The translations under genes were made by a program, and so were the position numbers. DNA of 64,000 nt, taken from Fasciola hepatica. Taxonomy: Eukaryota; Platyhelminthes; Trematoda; Plagiorchiida; Fasciolidae. The notes beneath the pieces were generated by a model. The model did not search any database and had not been told where the DNA came from. It was given only the letters and a program-made list of their open reading frames with translations. The stretch covers positions 1,426,001 through 1,490,000 of the forward strand of contig CANUEZ040000156.1 in the NCBI GenBank assembly GCA_948099385.1, written 5' to 3'. Every line of letters begins with the position of its first letter. Positions within the stretch are counted from its first letter, which is position 1. Below, piece after piece: positions 22,972 through 37,847 of the stretch.

Positions 22972-25900
22972 GTAAACGACAGGTCAAAATTCTCCTGTAG
23001 ACGGACGGGTTTTGTAAAGTTAAGAACTTCCAGATAAAACAGTTCTGAAGCTACTCTTTTCGCAATCTAAATGCAATCACATTGTCATGCTCCGGTAGTG
23101 TTTTGGTGATAAGCCCAGGCGTGATGTGATGAATCTCTCTTCAGAGGTGAACGAAGACCAAGAGATCATGCGAGAGAGTTTCAGGTAATGAGTAGGTCCA
23201 TCTAATGAAACGAGCATCTTGATCTCTGGAAATAGTAATTTCGGCGAACCAAAGTTTGGTACAGCTAGTGCCTTCACTGAAGGCTCCATGAATCCTAAGT
23301 CTACTGAATACGAATGAGCAGTTACATTCTAGAAGAATGTCAGTTCGGAAAGAAGTGGAGGAAAAGTGAGTCTAGAATTTTCCAGAACGACTCAATAGAT
23401 GACCAAAATGAAAAGCCTTAAGGTTTTAGAGATGCAGGTCTCAAGAGATTCAGCTAAACAGAAATATTTATCGCAGGGCCCGAAGAGATATACAGAAGCT
23501 AAAAGTGAGTGTTTAAGAGAATGCTAAAAGTTTATATGAACCAGGGAGATCCCAAAGCACCGGTGTTTATCAAAGAAGGGATAACGTGAGGGCATGCGCT
23601 GACTCGTTGTTGATTGATAGCCAAGTTTTGTCAGCAGTCAGAACGCTAACGCCTGTCCAAAATCCAGGTCAAGTTTTAGATGAACGGAATCACGAACTAC
23701 AGTGCAACGGATTGTGATGGCTAGAAAAGATTTCCGTCGAGTGTTGGCTGGCCGTATCATCAATCAGCCAATGACAGTAGATGTTGCCCGATGCCGGTTT
23801 CAATCAAATAGTTTGTAGTGTGACGATTGGTGACAATGATTTTTGCTTCCTATATAAACAGCCTGTTTTCTATTAATAAAAAAGATAGATTGAAACCAGA
23901 AGAGTCTTCCCACTGAAATCGATGGATTAAGAGAGGTGATAGTTTTATTGGAAACCCAGTTTGAACTGCCACTACCAAAAAACGAGCCAATTCAGGAATA
24001 ACCATAGCTTTATACACTGCGAGAAACAGGTTTTATAATTGAAAACTAACTGCTAGGTAGATTTATGCATGTATGCAACACTCCCATCAGGTGACTCACG
24101 TCGCAGCTCATCGTCATCAAATGCTGTATGTGTTGTTAGGGTTAGGACAATATTTATATTACAAGCCGACGTACAACTTTGTAAGTGCAATGCGGGCTGC
24201 TCAAGTCACGTAAACGGCAATCTAAAAATCGACTACATTTAAGGATGAGAAAGAGGATATTGTTGAAACAGGAAAAAGTCTATTAAGTGATTGATCCTCA
24301 TAATCTCTGCCCATTAAATCTTTCCGGGAGTCCTCCCCAACACGTACAATGACCCGCACATGTACCTGAACCCTTGCACTGTTTTCATGAAACACAAGGT
24401 GGTGTATGGCTTTCTTTTCAAGTAAGATAATACCGTAAATGTAGTTATTCCCCACAGCTCACGCTAAGCGACCAAGCGTTTTAACCTAGGTTGTTAGCCC
24501 AAGAAGTTCGAAATCCATGGCTTTCGTGGATGTGAGAAAAATCAGGCTTTCTCAGGTGTGGGATGATGTGAGTTTAAGCAGCAATCATCGAGAAACAAAG
24601 AAATCTTTATCATAAAACTTTTGAAAACAAATACTGCTCAACTCACTAAATAACTGTTCTGTTTCGTCTACAAAATGAATGAAAGGCTTTTGAAATCTGA
24701 GTCTCACATGAGAAAGTATCACTTGGTTTGCTTGCTTTACTGATTTGTAAATGCTGGATGAAGTATGAACGAGTCTGATCGTTTTGATGTCTGCTGTGTT
24801 TCAGCTATGTAATAACTCTCATCTAGAAAACGTGAACACGTTGACCTTTTTATTGGTTATCACTTATAGGATTTCTTTACCTTCGTTCATGATTGGCCTG
24901 CACCACTTCACTTGCTTTGCTATGGTTGTCGTTATGCTTCTTGAGTACTTCATGATAAAACATCATAGCTACCCACTTCTCCAGAATCACGTGTTTATTC
25001 TAGGATCATAATATCACCGTCGTATTTTTATTGGATAAAAGAATATGCAAAAGATCATACTTAGAGACACCAGTCTTCTGCTGATTGCTTATTTTTGTTC
25101 CACTCCAATCGCGAACACCTTTCATCCCCTCCTTGAAATCACTTGTTGCATGACCAGCTGACACGTTTTTTTCACTTATCTTAGCAAAGCTTACATTTCA
25201 CGCACTCTTCAGCTCTGAGTCTGAGAACTTACCAACGGGTTCTGCTTCTGGGGAAGAAAGAAGGGGTGGATACGACTCATGACGATTGCAAAAAGAAGCA
25301 AGTCTATATTAGTGGAGCTATGCTAAAGGAATTAACTGAACACTGTTCTGTATGGGGTTAAAAAATGATGGAGCAAAATCAACTCGGCAGTGTGTTGCGC
25401 TGATAAATTCCCGCCGATAAGCCAAGGGTTCGCCTGGTTCCTTCCAATTATGGCCCTAAACATTACGAAACGAAGCCTACATTTTGCTAGTGTGATCTTC
25501 AGAAAGTATTGTATGCACAGCGGTTGGCATTGGGTAAAAGAAGTATATCATCATCTATAGTTTCATGAGTTCATTGAAATGTTCTAAAGATTCAACCACT
25601 GTAACCCTGAAATATGTGGTTGAGCACCATACAGGCCAATTTCTTTGCTTCAGGTTTAAAAGAGGATCGATCGACAGTGGAACTCTTTACAGCTATCTAA
25701 AGCTAATGCTGCTAAGATTATTTATTTATTTACATAATAACGTCTTCGAGTGTGATTTAGGGATTCTAGAATCTAAGCTTGCACCGTTTTTCAATGTGTA
25801 TCCTGTATGAAATTTCTGATGAAGTAGCGTACATGTTCTCACGTCAGTTCCCATGTGATATCACATCTGTGCTGATGAATATCATATTTAGTGTTGATCA

Positions 25901-28900
25901 CGCAACATCGTACTAGGCGGGCAGTGCTTGAAAAGTAAACTACGCGTACAAAGTTGTTGTAGTCTAATTGGGGAAAAAAGCCTTTTCATGTTCATAGCAT
26001 TGTGTCTACCAAGCACACACACCTAGATCTTGCACAGAGTTGCCAAATGAATAAGTGAAACAGTTTGTTTGAATAAAGCACAATGTGTGGTATATGCGCG
26101 TGTTCGCTTTAGATGGGACTCAATCATATGCGGTCTACTTGTTCAAGATCCATTCTCAAGCTTCATACGATGCCAACAGAAGCAGTGAATTACATATTTT
26201 CCCAATTGACACAATTACTTGAAACGTAGCACAATGTGAATAACTGTAGCTGAAAACCCATGATGAACTTCAGAGCGCTGATATTTAGGCTGAGATGAAT
26301 AGTGCACACTCAGTCAGAATTCGTCCACAGCCGGGCTTAGTATCGAACTTATTCCCTGCTGTATTATTCGTTAGTCTGACTCAAAAGAACAGGTAAGCAG
26401 AATCAATAAACAAAAATTTGCCAAAAGGTGAATGTTTTCAGCATCAGTGTGGTACTGGTCCTCTCTCGATCATTTCTCTAATCAATCTCCTACTTAGTGA
26501 TTAGCTCAGGGTCCCATCATTCATGAACAAATTCCCACGGTTCTGGTATATCGTAAAAAAACTTCAAACCTTAAATACGGGACGAATTTTTTTCAGTAAT
26601 TCGCTTATCAGTCGTTCCGTAGAGACTGCCTGCTGCATTATCATGGGATCACCCGTCGAAAATTTTGATAGCCACTGAACTTGTTTTCTAGTTTCACCTG
26701 GGAGTCATTGAAACTAATGACGATATTATTCCTTCAGTAACTCAGATTTCCAAGCAGTCATTTGAAAATAAAGAACTTCTGTTTGGTTTGCTACAGTCTA
26801 TTGGATAACGCATTGTCTGCAAAAATGCACACTTGAAGATTACCTATAAACGACTCACTCTTGATGCCTTTCTGATATCTCTTTGGGGATACTAGAGACA
26901 CAAATAGCAACAGATCAGTAGAAAGTAAGTAGTTAGGTACTCCTAACCACAGATCACAGTGTTTTATGTCTGTTATTGCAAAATATTCACCCTTGTCCAT
27001 ATAAATTATTCCCAACAGGAATAGGTGGCAACCGTCACCATTGATCTCTTGTTCTAACGTAAAAAATATGACGCTTTTATAGTTAAAAAACATTGTTAGA
27101 AGGCCTTCTACTGGAAAGTGTTACATTATAAGAAAGAGGATGCAAATGAGCCAAATTTGACAAAATTTGGTTCAAGTGACAAATAGTTGATCACAAATCC
27201 CCTGAGAATGTATTGCTTTTCCATGGACGTCAATTTTAACAGTAACCTTGCTGAATAGCTCATGAAATGAATAAATTTATAGTATTACCGCCCAAATTAT
27301 TATCAGAATCTCCAAGGGCACTGTAGAATTTTTTCGCCTAGAGAGATGGGGTCATTAGAAGCGTGATTTTAGTGGATCTTTACGAGGGCTCACAGTAGAT
27401 GTGAAGGGTTCCGAGTTCAAAGCATCAGTGATGCGTTGATTTAGACCAGCTCCCACCGGTCATTCACATGTCCACGGTTTGCAGTATATCATTCAAAGGC
27501 TACTGGACTGAAACGCCGACAGCACCTCACACGTAATGTCAATGATTCACAAGATGAATGCAAATGATATTGAGGCAAAGTGAGCGAGGATAGTTATAGG
27601 TCATAGGTTATTCAACATTCTCCACGTGTACCGTTACACCAAAAAATGAGAAACAAAAAGCTCTTCGTATTCAGAAGTTTCCAAGTGTTCTCGGAAAACT
27701 GAAGTGTATAGACGCAGCAACTACAAATAAGACTAAGCCTTCAGGAAACGGTTAACCGATAACTAGATAAACCAGCCGCCACAAATTGAAAAAAGAAAGT
27801 TCTACGTTAGAATAATAAGATTACCGTCAGTCCGACTCGTGTGATGAGCAAGCATCAACTGAAAAGCCAATCGACAGAATGACAGTCCGCGAAAGTATGC
27901 CACTGATCCATACTTCCAGAAAGGACACTCTTCAAGTAGCAGTTGAACACAATAGGACTCAGTCTAAAGAGAGGATCGATAATCTAATCAGGGCAATGAG
28001 AAGCTGGGCCCAAATAGGGTACGGCCGTTTAATGTATTGTGTGTTACTGAACTGTGATAGTTAGACAGCAGAAATATCGGTTTCTGTGAATTAGTTCATC
28101 AATTCAGAAAGCCAAAGATCTATGAAAGAGCCATACGGGCTGAATATAACGAGTTAGAAGCAAGCGAGCGAATGGGTCCATTGGCAGTGAAAGAGCTCGA
28201 TCAAACAAACAATTTTTCGAGTATACTATTACTGCGTATTGCGGATTCAGTGCTAACTAAGCACAGAAGATTCACGAAGGAACTCATTGAGACTCCCGTG
28301 CGGGAGAACTCCGTGTTTCGAAATAGTTCATATAAGCCACCAGTGCTGTCTCATCAACTCTTCTTTTGAAATAAGTCATACTCCGGAGCATTCAGACATA
28401 AAAGAGTTTGAACACTTAGCAGCCAGGTTCACACTGAACTGTAGGTAGGCATCAGAAATGTAATCATGGTCGGATTAGTTTCAAAAGCCGTCAAACAGAT
28501 AGAAGGGAATCAAGAAACACACCTTGGCTCCGTGTCGCTGTATTTGGATAGAATTAAATTAACTTAGAATTTTTCATCACATTTCAACACCAACACATTA
28601 GCAAGCTCTATATTCGACCGGAAACGTTAGACAGCACCACTGACTGAGTCCCTATGCTGAACCTTTTTTTTCAATGAAGCTACTTGGGATCAAATATCGG
28701 AACGGATAACGGACCAGGGTGTACCTAAACACAATGTGTCAAATGATTTTTGTTAGGAATATGTTCCACATTCAGTATCACGGCGTCCATTTCATTGTAA
28801 ACCTGTTTTGTGAAGGTTTTTTCGCAGTGATTGAAAAGTCGACTGATTTCAGACACATTTGATAGTGCGGTGGTCAAACAATTGTTACAGTGGGATTTTG

Positions 28901-31900
28901 ACCTTTCCGTTTTGGGCTGCATTTTGCCGTCATCAGCGGCCCTTTTCCCCTATTGGCCTTATAGAATTTGCTGTGACCCCTTCCCATAAATATTGGGTCA
29001 TTGCTATTTGTGTGAGAAGGAGGTAATCAAAAGAATAGTAAGTGGGAAAATTGTAGCCACATGGCGTGAAAAGAAAGGTGTGAAAAGCGAAGGTGTGGAA
29101 ACAGTAGAGGACAGGGGAGAATTTGTACATGGGAACCATAAGAGAACCATTTTCTGCGGCCATGATAACAATAACGGTTGCATGACGTTGCCTTACGTGA
29201 GTGATTCCAGCTTCGATAATCGAACTGCCAGGGCTTTTGACGTCATCAGCAGCCACCTGCGTAATCGTTTCTCGTGAACTTTGGATTTGAAAGCTGTCAC
29301 TGTATTGAACTCATGTCCACTACCCGCCAGATGAAATATAAAATTCTATCCTTTGAATTCCACCAGTTGGCGAGCTGTGCAATTATGGGCCCGAATAACT
29401 AAACCAAGTGATTTAAAACAAGATGAAGCATGCAACCGATCAAATATTACATTTCTTCACCCGTGATCGATCTAGACTGATCCACAAGTCTCAGGAACAA
29501 TCCGGCTAACTTTGGACCTTGGTGGAAGCGGATATTGACCTGGGAATCTTTTCAATCAGTGATTCTCGGTGATCATCCCAATGTGAAACTTTCCATTTAG
29601 GACATTCTACTTATTACATGGTCCCGGTTATGACTCACTTGTCTATGGGCAGAGTCAGCTTTGTTTGCCACAGCTTTCCTCAGTGGAAATCACTTATTCT
29701 GGTTCTTCTTCAGTCTGAGGCCATCGATTGATTCACGTGATCATCATCGCTGTTGCGTAATTTTTCTCACTCTACTACTTCTACTATAAAATACATTCGG
29801 AAAAGATAATGGTTCGACTAGAAAGCTGCTTATTTTTGACAAATATGGTTGGCCTGCCAATCTAGAAAAATTATTCGGACGATTCTGGCTTTAGGTAGAA
29901 GTTTGGGTTGAAATAATGGTACATTTCAGAAACCTATAGGAAGGCAGTAAATGCTCTCCGTTATCTCTTTTTTGGAAGGTTTTATGTGTCAAATGTTCAA
30001 AGGTATGGATTTTTGCGCATGGTTCAATCGGTTCTACACTGTGTCGTAGAAAAATTTTGAAATATTTAAACGTTATTCTATTTGTTCCACAAATTGTAGC
30101 ACAAGTGAACCGAAACCGATTATCATATCTTCTGTTGGTGGCTCTGCTGGTGGAAGAATAGTTCCAATTTCAATGTTTAAAGGATTTCAAAGAAAGGGTT
30201 TTTTGGTACACAAGAGTAGATTTTCTCAATTTTTCCCACTAAGTCAGGCTACATTTTCTCAACTCCAGTCACGTCCCCTGTACCATCACTCACCATCCCT
30301 TTGACTGCCAAAGCAAAATGAAACAACAAGGTGTCTTCAGAGAATCCAAATTTCGTCCCTCAAGTCCTTCGCGTAAGCATGAGCATGAACAAGGAAGTTG
30401 GCGATATTCAGGCAGGAATTCCCCGCGAAGTCCCCATCTATTGGCACTCACAACAATGACTATGCAAATAAACTGGAGTAGAGAGGCATATCACATTCTT
30501 TTGCATCCTATTTTGAGAAGAAGCTGTGTCACCATGCTTGGATATTTTCACACGTTTTTCACGAGTATTTCCATTCTTTTTGCGTTGCTAGTCCGTGGTA
30601 TTCTTTTTTCATCTCGGAATGGCACAAGCTGTATTTTTACCGTCTTACAAATACTACGGTGATCAAGTCAGCATCGGTGTCCTCAGAATGGACTAGCCTT
30701 ATTGTAGCCGGAGTGCTTCGGAAGAAAATGTACTTATGTTTCCACATTTTCATACTTTTTGTACCCCGTTCAATCGTGCATAGCGGCTAGACCGTACATA
30801 TAGGGCTTCAGAAGCCGTTTAATTATTGGGCTTTAAGTGACCTAGTAGTACTAATTCGAAGATGCCGAAGACAGACAGTTTAAGTACTACGTTTTGTGAC
30901 TTTCGCAGGATAAGAAGCAGTTATCGAAAATGGTAATTCCATCTCCATCGTTCAGGGAAAGCCATCACAGGTTTTTATACCCACATGTTTCTTTCTCATG
31001 GGTCGTTTTCTATCAAAATCGCATCATTTTGTTCAATAAACCGACCATGGATGGCAATCTCTACCCAGACTGAACTAAATGCACTCAGAAAGACAAACAG
31101 TTTTACGCAGTGTAATAAAAATGGAGGATTAGCTCTCTCATATATCAAGACTAACTATGATAAGACAATCCACCCGATGATAAACCGAAGGGCTGGCAGT
31201 GGTTGATCATCATCACAAGTGCATGTTATTGAAAGATCACATTCCGAAGCAATTTCGCCGAGTAAGAGAATTTCCCAGCTGGCTCGGAATGATTATTCCA
31301 GAAGAATCGAATAAGAATTCAAAGGAAGGAACCTGTCTTGCTATGAGGACATCAAAATTGGTTGGACAATTGCTGACTCAGAGGAATTTCCGATAAGAAA
31401 GCAAACATCTGATACGCTTCCATGTTTTTGAAACATACCATTTCCATACCATCGTCATAATGTGCATTAGTGTTGGTCTACCCAAACGTATGTTATCAAA
31501 ACACAATAGCAAGTAGGTTGTTTCCCCAAACCAATTCGTCGGAAATCATTTAGTCCACCAACGAACCTGTGGCCCTCAACACTGTCAGTCTGACGTTAAA
31601 GTTGAGTCAGTCATAGGGGCAATAAAAATGACTCTTATACTGGCAAAATTATGACAATGATTCAGACGTCACATCCCCTGAACAAGGATAATATCAAGCA
31701 GCTGTATTTGTTCTCCGTGAAACTTATCAAACATTTTCAACTGTTATCTTACTATGGGCTGGTTTCTTGAATATTCCTGAGAGATTTTGATGTAAAACAA
31801 CACAACGAATTGATAGACAGAATAAAGGTTTCCTGTTCTCTTGGAAAAATGTTAACTCCTATCGTCACTGTATTCATGTTCCCAAAATAATCCAAGGATC

Positions 31901-33914
31901 TATCCCCAAGTGAATCGTTGAAGTTGTCATCTGCCAACCATTTCTCGTTAGTCACAAAGAAAGGGAGAAATAGGCTTTTTTCATGAAAACTGTGAAGTTG
32001 GTTTTTTATTTCTACTGAGCTATTTTCATTCATTAATTAACACGTCCATCGTTCTATCATTTAAACTTGGATTTTCGGCTACTGCACTATCCCAGTTAGT
32101 TTGAGTACTGAACTTAAGGAGTGAAAAATATCGTACAACATCCCAATACATTTATGCCTACGTGAATAAATTCGCTGATTATGAAGTTCAGCCATTCATG
32201 GAAACGATATACAATGAACTGAGGGGGAAGCCACGTGTTATGAATGAGGTCATAAATCGTGTGCACAAAGTCAACTTCGGAATTTTAAAAAGAAATGGTT
32301 CTTTGTAAACAAATCATAGATTATGTGCTATTCCGAAAAATTTCACTCAACTACAGTCTGAATTGAATTGCCTAATACTTTTTCCCTCATATCTCACTCT
32401 CTTGGCATCTTTTCTCGACGACGGAAATTCGCTCGTTTCTACTTTGAGAAAGCTGTGGTCCGTCCAACCCCAGTGACCACCGTCGTATCATCATCACTTC
32501 AAACATCCGAAGTAGTATGATGCTATTGAAACTGAAATAGGTTTGCTTTTACCTGTAATACAAAAAGGAATTAGTTGGAGGACGTATAACAGTAAATTCA
32601 TGTCCCACTTGTCCCAATTAGGTACTACAGCAGTGGAAATGCGACATCTTGGTGTGGAAGATTTTTTGTCCTCCGGAAGTGGTAATTTCCATCATCCTGT
32701 CTTTCATCTCCGTCTCTCTCTTTTTTGGTCACACTAAGTGAGAACAATGCTCATTCAAAGACAAACCCACCAAACCATATGGGGTTTGAAAGCTCCTGCC
32801 TATCACTTTTAATCATCTCACGATGATGTTGCGATGAGTGCTCAAATGAACTAAAGCTAGAAGTCCGTCGCTTTTGAATAAGAGCTGTTATCTCGTTTGA
32901 AAAGTGCATAGAGTGTACGAACGCATATTCCATTTTTTAAATCACAAGGTGATTCTTCCAACAACCGCAAAATCAGTCATTTGCTTCCGGGGAAGTTTTG
33001 TCTTATTATCCGGGTGCTATAAGATACTGCTTATATTGTCGTTCGAATTAGCCGAATGAAGCCAGTTCCAACTACTTCATGATGGAAAACATTGAGCTGA
33101 TGCGAAATTCTGTAACTGTTTGACAGATTTTTTTGTGAGAAGCAAAAATAAAATCCGGGTTCGTTCTCCGCGCCTGCGGCGTTAGGCATCTACTTAATGC
33201 CCGCATGGTTTCGAACAAAGACGTGGTCGGGGATGTGTCGAATTAGATCTCTTTACCGTCTGTCCAAATCTGTCGAACCTTGATTTTGTATTACTTGAAA
33301 GTTTGTTCAGACAATATACGTTGCGTGAATGTGTGAGGATTGACAAGAGTACAATCACTACTATTAATAAAACTAAAGGAATAATACTAGTTGTTTTTCA
33401 TTTGTATTTGAGTGCCAGCGAATAAGTGACGTTTATTTGTTTTGTCGCTTATTGCCTTACAAAATATAAAACTTCTAGAACTGTCTTCACTCTTGCCCGA
33501 TGATCGAGACGATGTCATTGCGTAGTGTGAAGCAAAAAGTGATCTGATAAAGCAATTGTTATTTTTTTGTCCCTGAGTTACATTGTTTTTGAGCAAATAG
33601 TAATCCTTAAATCCACTGCTTCTTTTATTTGAGAGGTTAGGACAAGGTGGGGTTTCAGACAGTAACCCATGCAATTATACGACTGCACCAAATGGATGCT
33701 TTATATTTTATATCACACTATCTATAATTATAACCTACATACTCAACTCACTACATGACCAGCTGTATCGAACAACATAATCGAAATTCGTGATAGGGAA
33801 ACTAACCTTGTAATACACTTTCTGTAAGAGGATGGAATTCATTCAAAGTTCAGTATTGTTCATCATATATCAGACTCCTCGTAAGGAATTACACTACTAC
33901 AACGTAATTATGAA
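22970..33914. other. Long gene-poor stretch
   Basis: About 11 kb without a feature I can support. Items seen but not promoted: a 34-codon ATG frame at 23717-23818 with coding-like composition (MARKDFRRVLAGRI); plus-strand frames at 24784-25011 (after the acceptor-like gctgtgtttcag) and 28993-29277; and minus-strand frames at 26791-27093, 28725-28922 (contains NVSEISRLF, loosely Penelope-like) and 31752-32033. None has both a recognisable domain and matching splice partners. More decayed retroelements are likely here. Confidence 0.4.
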
Positions 33915-33915
33915 T

Positions 33916-33947
<32 letters not shown>

Positions 33948-33948
33948 A
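33915..33948. repeat. (AT)n microsatellite with one GT interruption
   Basis: Alternating A and T, about 34 bp, broken once by TG. Confidence 0.95.
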
Positions 33949-36855
33949 ACTTGCTTCGGGCTTAACACGTGGTCAGTAAATTACCTGACTTAGGAAATGT
34001 ACATAAAATGCTGGCACACAATTTATTTGTTCTGTCCACCCGCGCGTCTTTTACCAGAAGCGTTTGCACCCCTAAACCAGGTCGCTCAAAATTTCCCCTT
34101 CAACCCAAATTTCTTTGGTTTGTTTCTGTTTGATACTGTGTCTACTGAGCAGATGTTTCCCTTCAGATACCCTAAAATGGCAAAGGAATTTCAAGTTTGT
34201 CAATTTAGTAATTTATTGGAAATGTATCATCATTCTATAATGTATGATTTGGTTTCAAAATATACTGATCCGAATCCCTTACCATGAAACATACCACTAA
34301 TCCTGGATATTTTCTTGTCTTTTGCAATGCTGCGCGTTTATTTCAAGCTTTGTTTCTTTCTAGTGAGTCTACATTTTCCATAATTTTGCACACGAATGCC
34401 ATAAGGCTACGGGGCATCAATACAATTTCAACGATATTACATAGCAAGTTCCATCACAGCTATCCAAATCCGCTTATAAGAAATTTGATTGCTGCGGTCA
34501 GGCAAAATGATGCGACGTGCATCTACCATTTGCTTTCAGTAAACAAAGTAACCCGCTGACGTGAATGTCTGACAGTCAATGTCCGAAGACTTCTTATGAA
34601 AGGGGTTCGTAGTTTATAATTAAAACAAATTACTCGCTTATGGGATGTGAATGAGATTTCAGAAAATGAAAACCAGCATACCGATCAGGTCTGTAAAATA
34701 GGAGAAATATTGAAATGAGTAAAAATGCGGCCGATTTGCAACCCAGTATCATAAAAGGAATCATTTACATTCACAACGATCTAGTTTATGCCTGAAGAGT
34801 GCGAGTGTAAGCTGCTCTTAGAAGAGTCTGTTGAGGAATAAAAGCTGTGTGACCTTGTCCATACATATATACAGATGATGACTGCATCAAAACATTCTAA
34901 TTAGCCACAGCGATTTCGTCGTTCCAAGGTTAGCTGCAACTAAAGCATACAGAATCATCAGTGTATCACTATTTGTGATTTCCTAGCGAACTCTGCTCTG
35001 AAGGAGTAGCCCCACAAGATTGGTGCACAGATCCGATTGTCATGAATAAAACATCTACGGATTGAACAAGATGTATGGATGAATGGACATAACAGCATCG
35101 CACACGCATATGTGATGAACGGTATTAAACGTGAAGTCGGCTGCATACCTTCGAGAACCATTGTCACCACAAGTGTAGATACTACTTACAACAAAAGGTA
35201 ACATATTCACTGAAAACGATAACACTGTTATGCAAACAGTCTCTTTATCTTGCTTCTCAAAAGGCAGAGTTTGAAGTGTAAAATATCGAACTTACCCTTT
35301 ACTTTTCCTTTTTTCAAATAAAACAGAAATATAACTATTGATAACAAGGCAATAGAAAACACTTTGACATTTATGAACATTACTTTTGTTCACGTAAGAA
35401 AGGGAGAAAACAAACACAAAATGTTTCTCTGTTCCTGTGGCAGTAAACGACGTTGGCCATAGCCTGAAGCTCTCATGCTGAATGCGTAGTCCGAATAAGC
35501 AGTCTAATTAAACAAGGACCCCATCAGTGACTGGTAAATTCATTACCGTATGTCCATTCCATCATTGAGTTATACATATTCACTTTTTTATTTTGGTGAT
35601 ATGAACAACCATTTTGGAAGGTATGCTTCCAAAATAGGAGAAAAATCGGAAAACGAGGTTCCATTCGGATAATGAATAAATATTTTTACAATAAGTTTAT
35701 CTTTTGGCTATAAAAGAACAATCGAAATATATTATTTTAGTGGGCGCGATACATCTAAAAACGTCACCCAGGTGAATGCTAATCATTGGAGTAACCTGAC
35801 CGGGTCGTTCAATCACTCACGGCCTAGGCACATTGTGACACTTTGCCTCCATGTCCGATCGTGCTTCATAGGTTTCGCTGACCAAATTAACGAAACTTTT
35901 TCACGACTGAGTAGGCGGTGACTTTGGAGACAGCGTGGTTCACATAAATGCGTTTACAGATAGTGTCATCAGCTGTTTAGCCATGAATTTACTGCCGACC
36001 ATTGGTGCCATACGCACAGCGTGCCACAACAACATAACGATCCTATATAAAAAAAATCCCTTTCCTTTTTGAACAATTTTTACGTAGATTTACTGGTTTA
36101 GATTGTCTTTCCGCAACAGAAATCAATACGTCAAATTTCGACTTTTTATAGTACACACCGAACCTTTCCCCCGGTGATCAGTTGAAAAAACTGATGATAA
36201 TCGGGAGCATTATTCATTCCAACAGAAACACCTTTGGAAGTTAAGAACCAAGAAGACATTTTTGTCAAATACAATTTCATTGAGCGTGTAAAACATGCGA
36301 CCAGTTCATCCTCTAATAAGTTGTATTTCTAACACAGATCTCAGTAAGTAACTCATATAACCCTTCGAAGATCCTACATCTAATATAATTTCGGCTTTCT
36401 CAATGCATAACTATAGAACTGTTTACAATGACAGACCTATTGTCGAAATGTCGTTTATTTCTTTTGCTGAGAATGTTTTACGCTGAAGACTGTTTCATTA
36501 TCCATTTGGAAAAGTTTTCTCAAGGAGTAGGTTTCATCGTCCCATATGAGTATACAGGTGACCCTCTACAGTAAAGCAACCAATTAAGTAAAGCTGAAAG
36601 AGCTCAAAGTTTTATTCGCAGGATTCCTTTTCATTTGACTTTTTCTTGTGCACTCCCTAAAATAAAAATGCTCGTTCTGTTATTATTGAACTGTACATTA
36701 TTTTACAATAATATCCACGGTGATTGCGTCCAAAAGTTCTCCCCGAAATGTCATAATCATTGGTAGCCTCTTCTCTTCTAAGTATAACAACCCCATAATC
36801 ACATTCTCCCGCTTTTTAAAAGATATTAGTTCGCTCGTTATCGCGTAAGTCTTAC
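33949..36855. other. Gene-poor stretch, may hold further exons of the gene at 36.9 kb
   Basis: If the minus-strand gene at 36856-37847 continues, its third exon must lie here. One candidate is an open minus-strand run from about 36338 down to 36148 after the acceptor-like gatctgtgttag. It includes YNLLEDELVACFTRSMK and GMNNAPDYHQFFQLITGG, but its phase does not fit directly after exon 2. Confidence 0.3.
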
Positions 36856-37847
36856 TGACAAGAACAGTTGCTTAGATTATTTCTTCCTACTTTCGGTCCA
36901 AATAAGAGGCCAATTTCGTTCTCAAAATCAACCTGACGGACAAACCGAGGAAAAGTTGAGGACAAGCGGTGTTCCTGTAAAATAACTCTGAATACTTGTA
37001 TTCCGTTGTTAAGCTGTATCAATTTCCTTTGTGATGTCCATTCTGCTATTTCAAAGAATGAACCCCGTACGGTTGATGTCACTCCGAGTTATTTATATTA
37101 GCAATGCAGTGAAATACCGGCACTTGCAAACTGATTTTCTGTGTTGATGGGAATATCGGTTTAGTATGGTTCTTTATTTGGAACCAGTAATTAATAAATA
37201 CACAATGCGGTTCGCCCTGTGTCATCATCGGTCAACCGACTACCTTCACCCCCCTCTCAACTCCCCGCGCTAATGGAAATCGTGGAAACAATATACACCT
37301 GTTTGGAGTCATCAACAGTGCACATCCACCAAGATATTATTAGGACCGGAACCCGGGTGTAACAATTTTGAATCGCACATCTAGATACCACTCTATTCCG
37401 GTAGGCTGTCAATAGTTTATCTGAACATCCAAACTGCAGTCTGTCAGATGGATTTTCATTGTACGGAAATTCTTCTCAGAGATAAGCATCACAGTAAGTG
37501 ATAACCCAAATCACTACCGATAATTTTTGTATCCTTTACCATAACCACGTGGGGCTCTAATGAAAACAGAGTAGACGAAAGCAAAATAATGTTTACTCTA
37601 CAAACCACGTTCAATTATACCTAAATGATGTCTAACCGAAATGAAAGCCACGTGATTAGTTGAGAAGTAATTGTATCCGATAAACTGAAAACTCTGATTT
37701 TTCATATCAACATAAAAGTAACTGTACTACGCATATTATTAAAGTAGAAAAAATATTGACTTTTCGTACAGGCTTATTACACAACTTACCTTGGGCATTC
37801 GCTGAAGTAAACAGTAGAACGACGAACAAAAGGAAAGTGTAGCGCAT
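36856..37847 (-). CDS. Secreted or membrane protein, first two exons (product unknown)
   Basis: Exon 1 (37847-37790) starts with ATG in a good context (A at -3) and encodes MRYTFLLFVVLLFTSANAQ. This is a textbook signal peptide with one Arg, a Leu/Val/Phe core and a small-residue cleavage site. The exon ends at a near-perfect donor, CAAG|GTAAGT, after one base of the next codon. Exon 2 (37045-36856) follows an acceptor (ctttgaaatag). It completes that codon as Ala and stays open for 63 codons (EWTSQRKLIQLNNGIQVFRV, later FPRFVRQVDFENEIGLLFG and NNLSNCSC). It ends at the donor CA|GTAAGA. The intron is 744 bp. The matching phase and four good splice features support a real gene; the product should enter the secretory pathway. 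No family was recognised and later exons were not found, so this model is partial. Confidence 0.55.

Noticed and set aside
24133..24146. gttagggttagg, telomere-like
   Set aside because: Only about two TTAGGG units; expected by chance in a window of this size.
27390..27450. B-box-like GAGTTCAAAG after GTGAAGGGTTCC
   Set aside because: Resembles the SINE head for about 20 bp only; no A box, ribozyme or tail is present.
28725..28922. NVSEISRLF on the minus strand as a third Penelope relic
   Set aside because: A single short motif; the expected VAHKP and GIY-YIG segments do not follow in any frame.
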